The notes under the pieces: generated by a model | The model's database searches: none | What the model was told of the DNA's origin: nothing | What the model saw: the letters and a program-made list of their open reading frames with translations, nothing else | Shown: piece after piece, positions 8,691 to 17,489 of the stretch | How the letters are laid out: the number at the start of each line of letters is the position of its first letter | How positions within the stretch are numbered: the first letter of the stretch is position 1 | Source of the DNA: Sphingomonas parva (ex Maeng et al. 2020) | GTDB lineage: Bacteria; Pseudomonadota; Alphaproteobacteria; Sphingomonadales; Sphingomonadaceae | Length of the DNA stretch: 64,000 nt | Direction of reading: 5' to 3' | Assembly: GCF_004564275.1 (NCBI RefSeq) | Contig: NZ_SPDV01000035.1 | Span: 1-64,000 of the forward strand | Made by a program: the position numbers and the translations under genes

Positions 8691-9686
8691 ATGACCACTC
8701 TCGTGACCGGCGGCGCCGGCTTCATTGGCTTTCACGTGAGCGAGCGGCTGCTGGCGCGCGGCGAGGAGGTGATCGGCCTCGACAACGTCAATGATTATTA
8801 CAGCACGAAGCTGAAGCGTGATCGCGTCGCGCTGCTGAAGGAGCGACACGAGCGCTACGAGTTCATCGAGGCCGATTTCGCCGACAACGCCGCCCTCCAG
8901 CAGGCGACCGCAGGCAAGAGGTTCGACAAGATCGTCCACCTCGGCGCCCAGGCCGGTGTCCGCTACTCGATCGAGAATCCTTATGCCTATGTGCAGTCGA
9001 ACCTGGTCGGGCATCTCAACATGCTCGAGCTTGCGCGCCACCGCGAGCTCGGCAACTTCGTCTACGCGTCCTCCTCGTCCGTCTATGGCGGAAACGACAC
9101 CCTGCCGTTCCGGGTCGAGGATCGGGTGGACCACCCGCTCTCCCTCTACGCGGCGACGAAGAAGTCCGACGAGCTGATCAGCGAGACCTATTCTCACCTC
9201 TATCGGCTCCCCCAGACGGGCCTCCGCTTCTTCACGGTCTACGGCCCGTGGGGTCGGCCCGACATGGCCATGTGGCTCTTCACGCGGGCGATCTACGAAG
9301 GCAAGCCGATCCAGGTGTTCGGCGAAGGCAATATGCGCCGGGACTTCACCTATATCGACGACATCGTCAGCGGCATCGTCGCCTGCCACGACAATCCGCC
9401 GCCGGACGATGGTCAGGTCAAGGCGGGCGGCAGCCGCAGCCCGCATCGCCTCTACAACATCGGCAACAACCGCTCGGAGGAGCTCACGCGCATGATCTCG
9501 CTGATCGAGCAGGCGTGCGGCCGCGAGGCGGTGAAGGAGCTGATGCCGATGCAGCCCGGCGACGTGCGCGACACCTATGCCGACATCAGCGCCATCCAGC
9601 GCGATCTCGGCTACGCGCCCACCACCACGATCGACGTCGGCGTTCCGCGCTTCGTCGAATGGTACAGGACCTACCACGGCCTCTGA
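8691..9686 (+). CDS. UDP-uronate 4-epimerase (NAD-dependent epimerase/dehydratase)
   Basis: This 331-residue enzyme belongs to the short-chain sugar epimerases. The N-terminal Thr-Gly-Gly-Ala-Gly-Phe-Ile-Gly binds NAD. The catalytic Tyr-Ala-Ala-Thr-Lys (YxxxK) lies near residue 153, and Ser-Ser-Ser-Val-Tyr-Gly precedes it. Length and the Asn-Asp-Tyr-Tyr segment match the CapI/LspL group, which interconverts UDP-glucuronate and UDP-galacturonate. ATG 8691 follows an AGGA site; the longer frame from 8649 has no support. It is divergent from the ABC exporter and faces the nucleotide-sugar dehydrogenase that would supply a UDP-uronic acid. Confidence 0.9.
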   Translation: MTTLVTGGAGFIGFHVSERLLARGEEVIGLDNVNDYYSTKLKRDRVALLKERHERYEFIEADFADNAALQQATAGKRFDKIVHLGAQAGVRYSIENPYAYVQSNLVGHLNMLELARHRELGNFVYASSSSVYGGNDTLPFRVEDRVDHPLSLYAATKKSDELISETYSHLYRLPQTGLRFFTVYGPWGRPDMAMWLFTRAIYEGKPIQVFGEGNMRRDFTYIDDIVSGIVACHDNPPPDDGQVKAGGSRSPHRLYNIGNNRSEELTRMISLIEQACGREAVKELMPMQPGDVRDTYADISAIQRDLGYAPTTTIDVGVPRFVEWYRTYHGL

Positions 9687-9734
9687 GGCCACGGCAGGCT
9701 CGGGCGGCAGCCTCGGCCGCCGCCCGATCCTGCT

Positions 9735-11009
9735 TCAAAGGCTCCAGCGCCTCACCCCGGCGAGCGGCCGGCGCGCGTAAAGGTTCTTGAGGTCGGCAAG
9801 CAGGCCGCCTTCGCTCAGCAGCCCGGACAGCTGCTCGTCCGACAGGTCCGAGTAGCTTTCGTGCGGCACTGCGACGAGCACGAGATCATACGCGCCTTCC
9901 AGCCCGTCGGTGGCGAGCTCGATGCCATATTCGTGCTGGGCCTCGGCGGCATCGGCGAGCGGATCGTGCACGGTGATCGTATGGCCGAGCGCCTCGAGAC
10001 GGCGGATCACGTCGATCACGCGGCTGTTCCTGAGGTCCGGCACGTTCTCCTTGAACGCCAGCCCCATGATCAGCGCCTTGCCGGGCCGGCCGAGCTGCGC
10101 GTGCAATTGGTCCGCGACCCAGGCGCCCATGCCGTCGTTGATCGAACGCCCGGAGAGGATCACGTTCGGATCGAGACCGAGCTGCTGCGCACGGTGGCTG
10201 AGATAATAAGGATCGACGCCGATGCAGTGGCCGCCGACGAGTCCCGGCTGGAACTTCAGGAAGTTCCACTTGGTCCCGGCCGCCTCGAGCACGTCCCAGA
10301 TCGAAATGTCGAGCTTCGAGAAGATCTGCGTGATCTCGTTCATGAAGGCGATGTTGATGTCGCGCTGCGCATTCTCGATCACCTTCGCCGCTTCGGCCGC
10401 CTTGATCGAGCGGGCCCGGAACACGCCGGCGCTGGTGACGGCGCCATAGACGCCGGCGAGCCGCTCCGTGACCCGCTCGTTCTCGCCGGCGATCACCTTC
10501 ACGATCCGGTCGACCGTATGCTCCCGGTCGCCCGGGTTGATCCGCTCCGGCGAGTAGCCGAGGAAGAAGTCGCGACCGCGCACGAGACCCGATTCCTGCT
10601 CGATCAGCGGCCCGCAGATCTCGTCGGTGACGCCGGGATAGACGGTGCTCTCGTAGACGACGATCGGGCTCCGGCCGGCGTCCAGCAACTTGGCGAGCGT
10701 CTTGGTCGCGCCGATCACCGGGCCGAGGTCCGGCTGGTTCGAATCGTCGACGGGGGTGGGCACCGTGACGATGTAGATGTCCGCACCCGCGCACTCGGCC
10801 GGCTCGCTGGTCAGCTTCAGCGGCGAGGCCCTGAGCACGTCCGCCTCGATCTCGTTGGTCCGATCGTGGCCGTCCTCGAGCTCCGCGACGCGCCGGCGGT
10901 CGATGTCGAGGCCGATCACGTCGAAGCTCTTGGCGAGCGCAACCGCGAGCGGAAGCCCGACATAGCCGAGGCCGACGACGACGATCTTATCGTGAGTGGA
11001 CGCGTTCAT
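9735..11009 (-). CDS. UDP-N-acetylhexosamine/UDP-sugar 6-dehydrogenase (VipA/TviB type)
   Basis: This 424-residue enzyme should oxidise C6 of a UDP-sugar twice with NAD to give a UDP-uronic acid. The N-terminal Gly-Leu-Gly-Tyr-Val-Gly binds NAD. A Glu-Ser-Thr-Val-Tyr-Pro-Gly segment and the active-site Cys in Gly-Gly-His-Cys-Ile-Gly-Val-Asp-Pro-Tyr-Tyr match the TviB/WbpA branch, which acts on UDP-N-acetylhexosamines more often than on UDP-glucose. It is convergent with the epimerase. The two together would make a uronic acid or aminouronic acid precursor for the exopolysaccharide. Confidence 0.9.
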   Translation of the reverse strand: MNASTHDKIVVVGLGYVGLPLAVALAKSFDVIGLDIDRRRVAELEDGHDRTNEIEADVLRASPLKLTSEPAECAGADIYIVTVPTPVDDSNQPDLGPVIGATKTLAKLLDAGRSPIVVYESTVYPGVTDEICGPLIEQESGLVRGRDFFLGYSPERINPGDREHTVDRIVKVIAGENERVTERLAGVYGAVTSAGVFRARSIKAAEAAKVIENAQRDINIAFMNEITQIFSKLDISIWDVLEAAGTKWNFLKFQPGLVGGHCIGVDPYYLSHRAQQLGLDPNVILSGRSINDGMGAWVADQLHAQLGRPGKALIMGLAFKENVPDLRNSRVIDVIRRLEALGHTITVHDPLADAAEAQHEYGIELATDGLEGAYDLVLVAVPHESYSDLSDEQLSGLLSEGGLLADLKNLYARRPLAGVRRWSL

Positions 11010-11104
11010 GCGGCCTCATTGCTTGGAGAAATGGACTGGAATGGAGAACCCCGGCGACGCGCTAACGGCAAAGGCCGCAGGGATGTCAAGCCGCTGCTTG
11101 ATCC

Positions 11105-11668
11105 TCAGGGCGCGTGCGTGCGGTGGAACGTGCCGCCACGCGCCGCGATCAATGTGCGGTTCGCTTCGGTGATCGCTTCCAGGAAGGAACGCGGCTTTTT
11201 CATCAGGCCCTTGCGCGGGGCGCCGTCCATTCCGATCGCCGAGGCGATCTCGCCGACGAAGTGAATGCAGTTCGCCTTGTCGAGGCTGTAGGAGGGCTGT
11301 CGCGCTGTGCGCCAGCGCTCGATCACCGCCATGACCCGATCATATTCCTCGTCGGAAAGCGTCACGGTGAAATGCTTGTCGCTCCCCTTCACGTACGAAT
11401 CGGTGTGATCCGAAATCACCTCGCCCTTCACCGCTCCGAACAGGATCGCCGGAGTGACCGCTTTGGCGGTGAAGCCGTAATCCTCCTCGATTCGGCTCCC
11501 GTCGCGATCCAGCTGGCCCTTCATGATCACGAAAGCGTGCGGGAACGAGGAGCCGAGCTCCTTCGAATAGAAGGTGATGTCGACCGCCGCCGCCGGCGCG
11601 GCACCGAGGACCAGCGCCAGCAGCATGAGGAGGGCGGCAAGGCGCGAACGTACGAAAGCAAAAGGCAC
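11105..11668 (-). CDS. Exported protein with permuted papain/NlpC-like features
   Basis: The 187-residue protein starts with a signal peptide ending near Ala-Ala-Ala. A conserved His in Pro-His-Ala-Phe-Val early in the mature part and a Cys in Ala-Asn-Cys-Ile-His-Phe-Val late in the chain follow the His-first, Cys-late order of circularly permuted papain-fold proteins such as DUF4105-like families. A thiol hydrolase in the periplasm is therefore possible but unproven. The GTG at 11668 is preferred because a strong GGGGGAGG site lies five bases upstream; the longer frame to 11728 would put 20 extra residues before the signal peptide. It is transcribed away from the small membrane-protein gene at 11972. 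Confidence 0.65.
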   Translation of the reverse strand: MPFAFVRSRLAALLMLLALVLGAAPAAAVDITFYSKELGSSFPHAFVIMKGQLDRDGSRIEEDYGFTAKAVTPAILFGAVKGEVISDHTDSYVKGSDKHFTVTLSDEEYDRVMAVIERWRTARQPSYSLDKANCIHFVGEIASAIGMDGAPRKGLMKKPRSFLEAITEANRTLIAARGGTFHRTHAP

Positions 11669-11971
11669 GCAGGCCTCCCCCGTGGTGAACTCTGCGAAGC
11701 TTCTGAAAGAAATATGCTTTTCCTGCAACTCGCTTCGCCTCGGGAGCGCCGCTGTCGCAGCTTTGCAACAGTCCGGGACAGAACCGCCGGATGCTGAACC
11801 TTTTGGAACCGGCGGCGTTTCGCGCTTCAGTCTTCGTAAACTTCCAGGAGTTTAGGGGGCGCTTCCCAGTTTGGATGCTGACACGTTTCGGGGTAGACAC
11901 GCGAGTATGCCTCGGATAGTTAAGGCGGGAAATCGAGAAGATCAGGCTTGAGTACGAAGGGAGAAGCTGAC
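11669..11971. other. Divergent promoter region
   Basis: About 300 bases separate two divergent genes and should carry both promoters. A 7-bp inverted repeat (CCGCCGG at 11784-11790 with CCGGCGG at 11809-11815) could form a hairpin in either transcript. The sequence near 11957-11965 supplies an AAGGGAGAA ribosome site for the next gene. I see no RNA gene or coding signal. Confidence 0.45.
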
Positions 11972-12202
11972 GTGGGTTTCAAGGGACTAATTGCTGCGAC
12001 CGCTGCGGTTGCGTTGATGACGGCGCCGACCGTTGCCGCTGCGCAGAGCGCGGCTGAGGTCGCTCCGGCAAGCGAGTCGGTCGATGGCGGCAGCGAGCTG
12101 CGCGGCGGCTTCATCATCCCGCTGATCGCCATTGTCGCTGTCGTGCTCGGCATTCTCGCCGCGACCAACGACGACGACGACGATCTGCCGACCACCCCGT
12201 AA
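11972..12202 (+). CDS. Small exported/membrane-anchored protein with acidic tail
   Basis: The 76-residue protein has a signal peptide (hydrophobic run ending Ala-Ala-Ala-Gln), a short Ala/Glu/Ser linker, a second hydrophobic helix (Phe-Ile-Ile-Pro-Leu-Ile-Ala-Ile-Val-Ala-Val-Val-Leu-Gly) and a tail with five consecutive Asp. The GTG at 11972 follows the AAGGGAGAA site; the TTG at 11948 has none. A strong terminator 24 bases after the stop makes it a separate transcription unit. I do not recognise the family. Small proteins of this shape are frequent in sphingomonads, and its place at the edge of the glycan region hints at an envelope role. Confidence 0.65.
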   Translation: MGFKGLIAATAAVALMTAPTVAAAQSAAEVAPASESVDGGSELRGGFIIPLIAIVAVVLGILAATNDDDDDLPTTP

Positions 12203-12225
12203 TCGGGCGTCGCAGAGCGAATTCA

Positions 12226-12260
12226 GGCCGGTTGGGGCAGCGCCCCAGCCGGCCTTTTTT
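12226..12260 (+). terminator. Intrinsic terminator
   Basis: A 13-bp stem with one G-T pair (12226-12238 with 12242-12254), a three-base loop and six T follow directly. It ends the transcript of the small gene at 11972. Confidence 0.92.
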
Positions 12261-12338
12261 ATGTGCGCTGCCTGTGCACCGGCCCGGGACGCGGATAAGC
12301 TGTTGCGGCGCCTCGACTTTGCGCCCTACGGTTCGGCC

Positions 12339-13373
12339 GTGACGCGCCTCCTCCTCCGATCGTGCATCCCGCTCCTCCTGTTTGCCGCACTGCCGGCAGG
12401 GGCAGCAGGGAATGCGCCGTCCAGTCCATTCGCGGCGTCCACGTTGCGAACCGAGGATGCCCGCGTCGCGGCGGTCGCCTACCGCCTGGCGCTCGCCGGA
12501 GAGACGCTGTGCCCCGAGCCCTCTCCGCTCACCGGAATGCTGTTCCATCACCTCGCCGAATATCTCCCGGCCGATCGGCTGCTGATGATCGAGCGCTACG
12601 GCCTCGACCGCGGTCCAGGAGTGCTCACCGTGCTGGCGGGCTCGCCGGCCGAGCAGGCGGGGCTCGTCGCAGGCGACGTGCTGCTGAAGGTCAACGGGCG
12701 GCCGCTTCCCACCGGCGCGAGCATCGCCGCCGATCCCGAGCGAAAGAGCTGGCGCAGGCGAATCGAGGCCACCGAAGCGCAACTCGAGGCTGAGCTCCGC
12801 AAGGGCGCGGCGGACATCGTTGCGCTGCGGGAAGGGCGCGAGCTGCGGCTGACCCTCGGCTCTCGTCCCGGCTGTCCGGCCCGGGTCCGGCTGGCCCGAT
12901 CTCCCCTTCCCCAGGCGAAGGATGGCAGCGCCCCCCCGACGGATCGGCTCGAGCGCCTCCGCCTCGCCCGCGATAAGGATGTCAACGCCTTCGTCACCGA
13001 CGGGCGCGTGACGATCACGACGGCGATGCTCGACTTCATCGAGAATGACGACGAGCTGGCCCTGATCCTGGCCCACGAGATGGGGCATCTCATCCTCAAG
13101 CACCCGCCGATGCACGAGGGCGACAAGCTGCTCGCCTCGATCGGCATCCGCTCCGGCACCTTCTGGAAACGCGAAGAGGCGGCCGACCGGCTGGGCATCC
13201 GGCTGCTTGCCGCAGCCGGCTACGACGTCGAGGCGGTGATCCCGTTCTGGCGCCGCTTCCTGCGCGCCTACGATACGCCGCAGATCTTCCGCTATCATCC
13301 CAGCCTCGGCGCCCGCGAGCGGATCGCACGCGAGGAGATCCAGGCGATCCGGGCTGCGCGGCCGTCGCTTTAG
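12339..13373 (+). CDS. Exported M48-family metalloprotease with PDZ domain
   Basis: This 344-residue protein has a signal peptide (to about residue 24, Ala-Gly-Ala-Ala-Gly). A PDZ-like domain around residues 90-180 contains Gly-Ser-Pro-Ala-Glu-Gln-Ala-Gly-Leu and Gly-Asp-Val-Leu-Leu-Lys-Val-Asn-Gly. The C-terminal zinc protease core has His-Glu-Met-Gly-His (HExxH) near residue 246 and a downstream Glu-Glu-Ala-Asp for the third ligand. It should degrade misfolded proteins in the periplasm. The frame is open upstream to 12132, but the GTG at 12339 starts directly before the signal peptide; the ATG at 12261, just after the terminator, is the alternative. Confidence 0.8.
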   Translation: MTRLLLRSCIPLLLFAALPAGAAGNAPSSPFAASTLRTEDARVAAVAYRLALAGETLCPEPSPLTGMLFHHLAEYLPADRLLMIERYGLDRGPGVLTVLAGSPAEQAGLVAGDVLLKVNGRPLPTGASIAADPERKSWRRRIEATEAQLEAELRKGAADIVALREGRELRLTLGSRPGCPARVRLARSPLPQAKDGSAPPTDRLERLRLARDKDVNAFVTDGRVTITTAMLDFIENDDELALILAHEMGHLILKHPPMHEGDKLLASIGIRSGTFWKREEAADRLGIRLLAAAGYDVEAVIPFWRRFLRAYDTPQIFRYHPSLGARERIAREEIQAIRAARPSL

Positions 13374-13385
13374 ACCTGGATTGCG

Positions 13386-14183
13386 TCAGATCCGCGTGCG
13401 GAGTGACCAGAGTTCCGGGAAGGCGCGCTTGCCGATCGTCGACTGGAGATAGGCGACGCCGGCGGTGCCGCCGGTCCCGCGCTTGGCTCCGATGATCCGC
13501 TCGACCGTCACCACGTGCTTGTGGCGCCAGGTCGCAAGCGAATCGTCAATGTCGACCAGCTTCTCGGCCAGCTGGTAGAGCGGCCACCAGCGCTCCGGCT
13601 CGCGATAGACCTCGGCCCAGGCCTCCTCGACCTTCTCGTGGGGCCGGTAGGGCTCGCTCCAGTCGCGGGCCAGTGCTTCCAGAGGTAGATCGAAGCCGGC
13701 GCGCGCGAGCGCCGCATTGGCCTCGTCCCACAGGCTCGGGCTGCGCAACGCCGCGACGAGCGCCTCACGCGCGGCCGAGCCTTCTTGCTGGAAGCGCACG
13801 TGCGACCCGTCCTTCAGCCCGAGCCGGTATTCGAAGGTCCGGAACTGCCAGGACTGGAAGCCGGAGCTCGATCCGAGCACGTCCCGGAAGCTCGAATAGT
13901 CCGACGGGGTCATCGTCGCGAGCACGTCCCAGCTCAGGGTCATCACCGCCTGGATCCGCGACACTCGGGAGAGGCTCTTGTGCACCTGGATCAGCGAATC
14001 CGCTCGGATGAGCTCGGACGAGAGCTCGATCTCCCGCAGGATCTGCTTCAGCCACAGCTCCTTGGTCTGGTGGATGACGATGAAAAGCAGCTCGTCATGC
14101 TGCTCGGAGATCGGGTGCTGCGCGGAAAGGATCGGCTCCAGCGACAGATAGTCGCCATAGGTCATGGCGCGGGCTTCGCTCAT
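13386..14183 (-). CDS. kynA: Tryptophan 2,3-dioxygenase
   Basis: This 265-residue haem enzyme opens the indole ring of tryptophan to N-formylkynurenine, the first step of the kynurenine pathway. Recognisable features are Thr-Tyr-Gly-Asp-Tyr-Leu at the start, Glu-Leu-Leu-Phe-Ile-Val-Ile-His-Gln-Thr-Lys-Glu-Leu-Trp, the C-terminal Trp-Arg-His-Lys-His with the proximal haem His, and Gly-Thr-Gly-Gly-Thr. Length fits the family. It starts four bases after the stop of the DUF411 gene, so the two are likely co-transcribed. No kynureninase or formamidase is in the window. Confidence 0.93.
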   Translation of the reverse strand: MSEARAMTYGDYLSLEPILSAQHPISEQHDELLFIVIHQTKELWLKQILREIELSSELIRADSLIQVHKSLSRVSRIQAVMTLSWDVLATMTPSDYSSFRDVLGSSSGFQSWQFRTFEYRLGLKDGSHVRFQQEGSAAREALVAALRSPSLWDEANAALARAGFDLPLEALARDWSEPYRPHEKVEEAWAEVYREPERWWPLYQLAEKLVDIDDSLATWRHKHVVTVERIIGAKRGTGGTAGVAYLQSTIGKRAFPELWSLRTRI

Positions 14184-14187
14184 CGCC

Positions 14188-14658
14188 TCAGCCGTGGGTC
14201 GCGAAGACGGAGCGTTTGCCCCCCGCCGAGAATGCGAAGACCTGGTAACGCTGCCGGTGGTCGTGCCCGACGTCCATGCCGGGGCTTCCCGCCGGCATTC
14301 CGGGGACGGCGAGGCCGCGGACCCCGGCGGGGCGGCGCGCGATCAACGCCTTCACGTCCTCCGGCGGCACATGCCCCTCGACCACGACGCCATCGACCAG
14401 CGCGGTGTGGCACGAGCGCAGGTCGTCCGGCACGCCCTGGGCCTGCTTCACCGCCGGCATGTTGGGCGCATCGACGATGCGCAGCGGCCGGCGGAAGGCT
14501 GCTTCCATCCGCTTGGCCCACTCGGTGCAACAGCCGCAGCCGGGATCGCGCCACATCGTGATCGGCGCCGGCGCCGCGGCCGCGGGGCGTGCGAGCGCCG
14601 GGAAGGCGGCGGACGCGCCGAGGAGCGCGAGAAGGGCGCGGCGATCGAGGCTGGTCAT
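14188..14658 (-). CDS. Exported DUF411 metal-binding protein
   Basis: This 156-residue protein has an Arg-Arg-containing N-terminus and a hydrophobic signal ending near Ala-Ala-Ala. The DUF411 core shows Asp-Pro-Gly-Cys-Gly-Cys-Cys, a thiol cluster suited to copper or another soft metal, and a later Cys-His pair (Ser-Cys-His-Thr-Ala). The twin Arg could mark Tat export but the context is weak. DUF411 proteins usually occur with copper resistance genes, yet here the neighbour is kynA, so the role stays open. Confidence 0.85.
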   Translation of the reverse strand: MTSLDRRALLALLGASAAFPALARPAAAAPAPITMWRDPGCGCCTEWAKRMEAAFRRPLRIVDAPNMPAVKQAQGVPDDLRSCHTALVDGVVVEGHVPPEDVKALIARRPAGVRGLAVPGMPAGSPGMDVGHDHRQRYQVFAFSAGGKRSVFATHG

Positions 14659-14668
14659 GCGTCCTCTC

Positions 14669-16792
14669 TTACAGGCGTTCGGCGCTGGCCACCACTTCGG
14701 TGGCGCGCAGCGCGGCGATGATCCGCATCAGATGCTGCACGTCGTGCACCTCGATGTCGAAATGAAAGGTGTGGAAGCTTCCGTCGCGGCTGACCTGGTC
14801 CATGCTGACGATGTTGGCGCCATGGCTTCCGAGAATGCCGGCCACCACGGCCAGCGAGCCGGGCTCGTTGCGGATGACGATGCACAATTGAGCGGCGCCG
14901 CCGTCCGATTCGTCACCCCAGGCGAGATCGACCCAGTCCGCATCGATGCCGTCGGCCAGGCGCTCGCAGCCGATCATGTGCACCTCGATCTCCGCGCCTT
15001 CGCGGCGAAGGCCGACGATCCGGTCTCCGGGAATCGGGTGGCAGCAGGGCGCGAGCTGGAAGGCGACGCCCGGGGTGAGCCCCTTGATCGAGATCGCCGT
15101 GCGCTGCGGCGGAGGCTTCACGCCGGCATTGCTGGTGGATCCCGGCATCAGCGCTTCCATTACGGCAACGTCGGAAATTCGCTTCAGCGCGATCGCCTCC
15201 ATCAGGGCGTCGTCGTCATGGATGTTGAGCCGCTTCATGGCCTCCGCGATCGCCTCCCAGCCGAGCGCATTGGGCAGGCGCTGCACGATCTCGTCGAAGA
15301 TCTTGCGGCCGAGCGCCACCGTCTCCTCGCGCTCCTTCGATTTGACGAAGCGGCGGATCTTCGCCCGCGCCTTGCCGGTGACGACGAAGCTCAGCCAGCC
15401 GGGCTGCGGATGCTGGGCCTTGGACACCAGGATCTCGACCTGGTCGCCGTTCTCCAGCGGCGTGCGCAGCGGCATGACCCGGCCGTTGATCTTCGCGCCG
15501 ACCGTCTGGTCGCCGAGATCGGTATGGACCGCATAGGCGAAATCGACCGGCGTGGCCCCCTTGGGCAGCTGGATCAGCTCGCCCTTCGGGGTGAAGGCGA
15601 AGATCCGGTCCTGGTACATCGCCATGCGGGTGTGCTCGAGCAGCTCCTCGGCGCTCGCCGCATGTTCGAGGATCTCGATCAGGTCGCTGATCCAGGGGTG
15701 CTGGGTCGATGCCGCGGCCTTGCCTTCCTTGTAGGCCCAATGCGCGGCGAGACCGTGCTCGGCCCGGGCGTGCATCTCCCGATCGCGAATCTGGATCTCG
15801 ATCCGCATCTGCTCGTCATGGATGATGGTCGTGTGCAACGACTGGTAGCCATTGCGCTTGGGCGTGGAAATGAAGTCCTTGAACCGCCCGGGCACCATCG
15901 GCCAGCGCCGGTGGACGAGCCCGAGGGTGCGGTAGCATTCCTCCTGGCTGGAGACGATCGCGCGGAACGCCATCACATCCGAGAGCTGCTCGAAGCTGAC
16001 GTGGCGCTCGGCCATCTTCCGCCAGATCGAATAAGGGTGCTTCTCGCGTCCCTGGACCTCCGCTTCGACGCCATTGGCCTCGAGATGCGCCTTGATGCCG
16101 CGTGCGATGCGCTCGATCAGATCGCCTTCGCCGCGGTGGAGCTGCTCGAGCCGCCGGGAAATCGAGGCATAGGCGTCCGGCTCGATCTCGCGAAAGGCGA
16201 GCGTCTGCATCTCGGTCATGAACTCGTACATGCCGATTCGCTCCGCGAGCGGCGCATAGATGTCCATCGTCTCGCGGGCGATCCGCTTGCGCTTCTCCGG
16301 ATTGGCGATGAAGTGGAGCGTGCGCATGTTGTGGAGCCGGTCCGCGAGCTTGACCAGCAGCACCCGAATGTCGCCGGACATGGCGAGCAGGAACTTCCTG
16401 AGGTTCTCGGCGGCGCGCTGGCTCTCGCTCTGCGCCTCGATCTTCGAGAGCTTGGTGACGCCATCGACCAGCCTGGCGACGCTGGGGCCGAAAAGCCGCT
16501 CGATCTCCTCGTGGGTCGCGACCGTGTCCTCGATCGTGTCGTGCAGGATGGCGGTGACGATCGTCTCGTCGTCGAGATGGAGGTCGGTGAGGATTCCGGC
16601 CACCTCGATCGGGTGGCTGTAATAAGGATCGCCCGACGCCCTCTTCTGGCTGCCATGCGCCTTCATCGAGAAAACGTAGGCGCGGTTGATCATCGCCTCG
16701 TCGGCGTCCGGGTCGTAGCCCCTTACCTTTTCGAGAAGTTCATATTGCCTCAGCACCGGATCGACATTGGGTGTGTCGTTGCCGCGTTGCAA
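14669..16792 (-). CDS. rel: Bifunctional (p)ppGpp synthase/hydrolase
   Basis: This 707-residue protein makes and breaks the stringent-response alarmone. In order it has the HD hydrolase domain (His-Asp-Thr-Ile-Glu-Asp-Thr near residue 88), the synthetase domain with Arg-Phe-Lys-Asp and Tyr-Gln-Ser-Leu-His-Thr-Thr, the TGS domain near residues 395-455 and a C-terminal ACT domain. The Arg-X-Lys-Asp form and intact HD motif mark a bifunctional enzyme rather than a RelA-type synthase. The start is uncertain: the listed one is TTG, and a GTG 12 codons inside is the alternative. It is divergent from the HxlR regulator. Confidence 0.95.
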   Translation of the reverse strand: MQRGNDTPNVDPVLRQYELLEKVRGYDPDADEAMINRAYVFSMKAHGSQKRASGDPYYSHPIEVAGILTDLHLDDETIVTAILHDTIEDTVATHEEIERLFGPSVARLVDGVTKLSKIEAQSESQRAAENLRKFLLAMSGDIRVLLVKLADRLHNMRTLHFIANPEKRKRIARETMDIYAPLAERIGMYEFMTEMQTLAFREIEPDAYASISRRLEQLHRGEGDLIERIARGIKAHLEANGVEAEVQGREKHPYSIWRKMAERHVSFEQLSDVMAFRAIVSSQEECYRTLGLVHRRWPMVPGRFKDFISTPKRNGYQSLHTTIIHDEQMRIEIQIRDREMHARAEHGLAAHWAYKEGKAAASTQHPWISDLIEILEHAASAEELLEHTRMAMYQDRIFAFTPKGELIQLPKGATPVDFAYAVHTDLGDQTVGAKINGRVMPLRTPLENGDQVEILVSKAQHPQPGWLSFVVTGKARAKIRRFVKSKEREETVALGRKIFDEIVQRLPNALGWEAIAEAMKRLNIHDDDALMEAIALKRISDVAVMEALMPGSTSNAGVKPPPQRTAISIKGLTPGVAFQLAPCCHPIPGDRIVGLRREGAEIEVHMIGCERLADGIDADWVDLAWGDESDGGAAQLCIVIRNEPGSLAVVAGILGSHGANIVSMDQVSRDGSFHTFHFDIEVHDVQHLMRIIAALRATEVVASAERL

Positions 16793-16933
16793 CCCCGTAG
16801 AGGCCCGTGCGGTCGGGCCGGCCGCTGTTCCATTTCGTTCGCACCGGCGTCGCGGACCGGCCGTAAGCCCGTGACAAAGCCGAAAAAAGGTCTAGGCTCG
16901 GAGTTGGACGAGCCCAGCGGAGGCAATAGTCGC

Positions 16934-17407
16934 ATGACCCGAGCGGAGCATTTGAAGGCGCTGTTCACCGGATGCGGGATCGCCGCGGCGCTTGAGGTGG
17001 TCGGGGAGCGATGGTCGTTCCTGATCCTGCGCGGGGCGTTCAACGGCCTCGAGCATTTCGAGGAATTCCAGTCGACACTCGGGATCGCCCGCAACATCCT
17101 CTCGAACCGCCTGGTTCGGCTGGTCGAACATGGCATCCTCGCCCGGGAGCCGGACCCCTCCGACCGGCGGCGCGTCGCTTACAAGCTCACCGAGAAGGGC
17201 GCCGAGCTGATGCCGGTGCTGATCGCGCTCCGGCAGTGGGGCGAAAGGTGGATCTGTCACCAGCCGGGCAATCTCGTCCTGGTGGACAAGAGAACGAGAA
17301 TGCCGATCCCGCCGATGACGGTACGCGCGACCGACGGCAGGATCCTTGCTCCCAACGATCTGGAATGGGTGGAGCGGGCGCACACGCCCGAGGAAGACGC
17401 CGCCTGA
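16934..17407 (+). CDS. HxlR-family winged-helix transcriptional regulator
   Basis: This 157-residue regulator has the HxlR layout: a Cys near the N-terminus (Thr-Gly-Cys-Gly-Ile-Ala-Ala-Ala-Leu), Gly-Glu-Arg-Trp-Ser-Phe-Leu-Ile-Leu-Arg, and the recognition helix in Ile-Leu-Ser-Asn-Arg-Leu, then Tyr-Lys-Leu-Thr-Glu-Lys-Gly in the wing. The C-terminal 40 residues go beyond the HTH. The ATG at 16934 follows a GGAGG site. It is unlinked to an obvious target; an oxidoreductase or stress gene is typical for the family. Confidence 0.9.
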   Translation: MTRAEHLKALFTGCGIAAALEVVGERWSFLILRGAFNGLEHFEEFQSTLGIARNILSNRLVRLVEHGILAREPDPSDRRRVAYKLTEKGAELMPVLIALRQWGERWICHQPGNLVLVDKRTRMPIPPMTVRATDGRILAPNDLEWVERAHTPEEDAA

Positions 17408-17458
17408 ACCGCCGCGGTCGGGCAGGCGCTCGGAGGTCTCGCCGAGCCTGCAAAGCGA

Positions 17459-17484
17459 AAGGGCCGACGTCACCGCCGGCCCTT
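17459..17484 (-). terminator. Stem-loop between convergent HxlR and rpoZ genes
   Basis: An 8-bp stem (17459-17466 with 17477-17484) and a 10-base loop follow the rpoZ stop at six bases. On the minus strand it is followed by a moderately T-rich run. It may act for both convergent genes. Confidence 0.6.
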
Positions 17485-17489
17485 CCTGC

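Noticed and set aside
14276-17407. A 1043-codon plus-strand frame across rel
   Set aside because: It is the opposite-strand shadow of the long, GC-rich rel gene; only its last 157 codons (16934-17407) are a real gene, the HxlR regulator.
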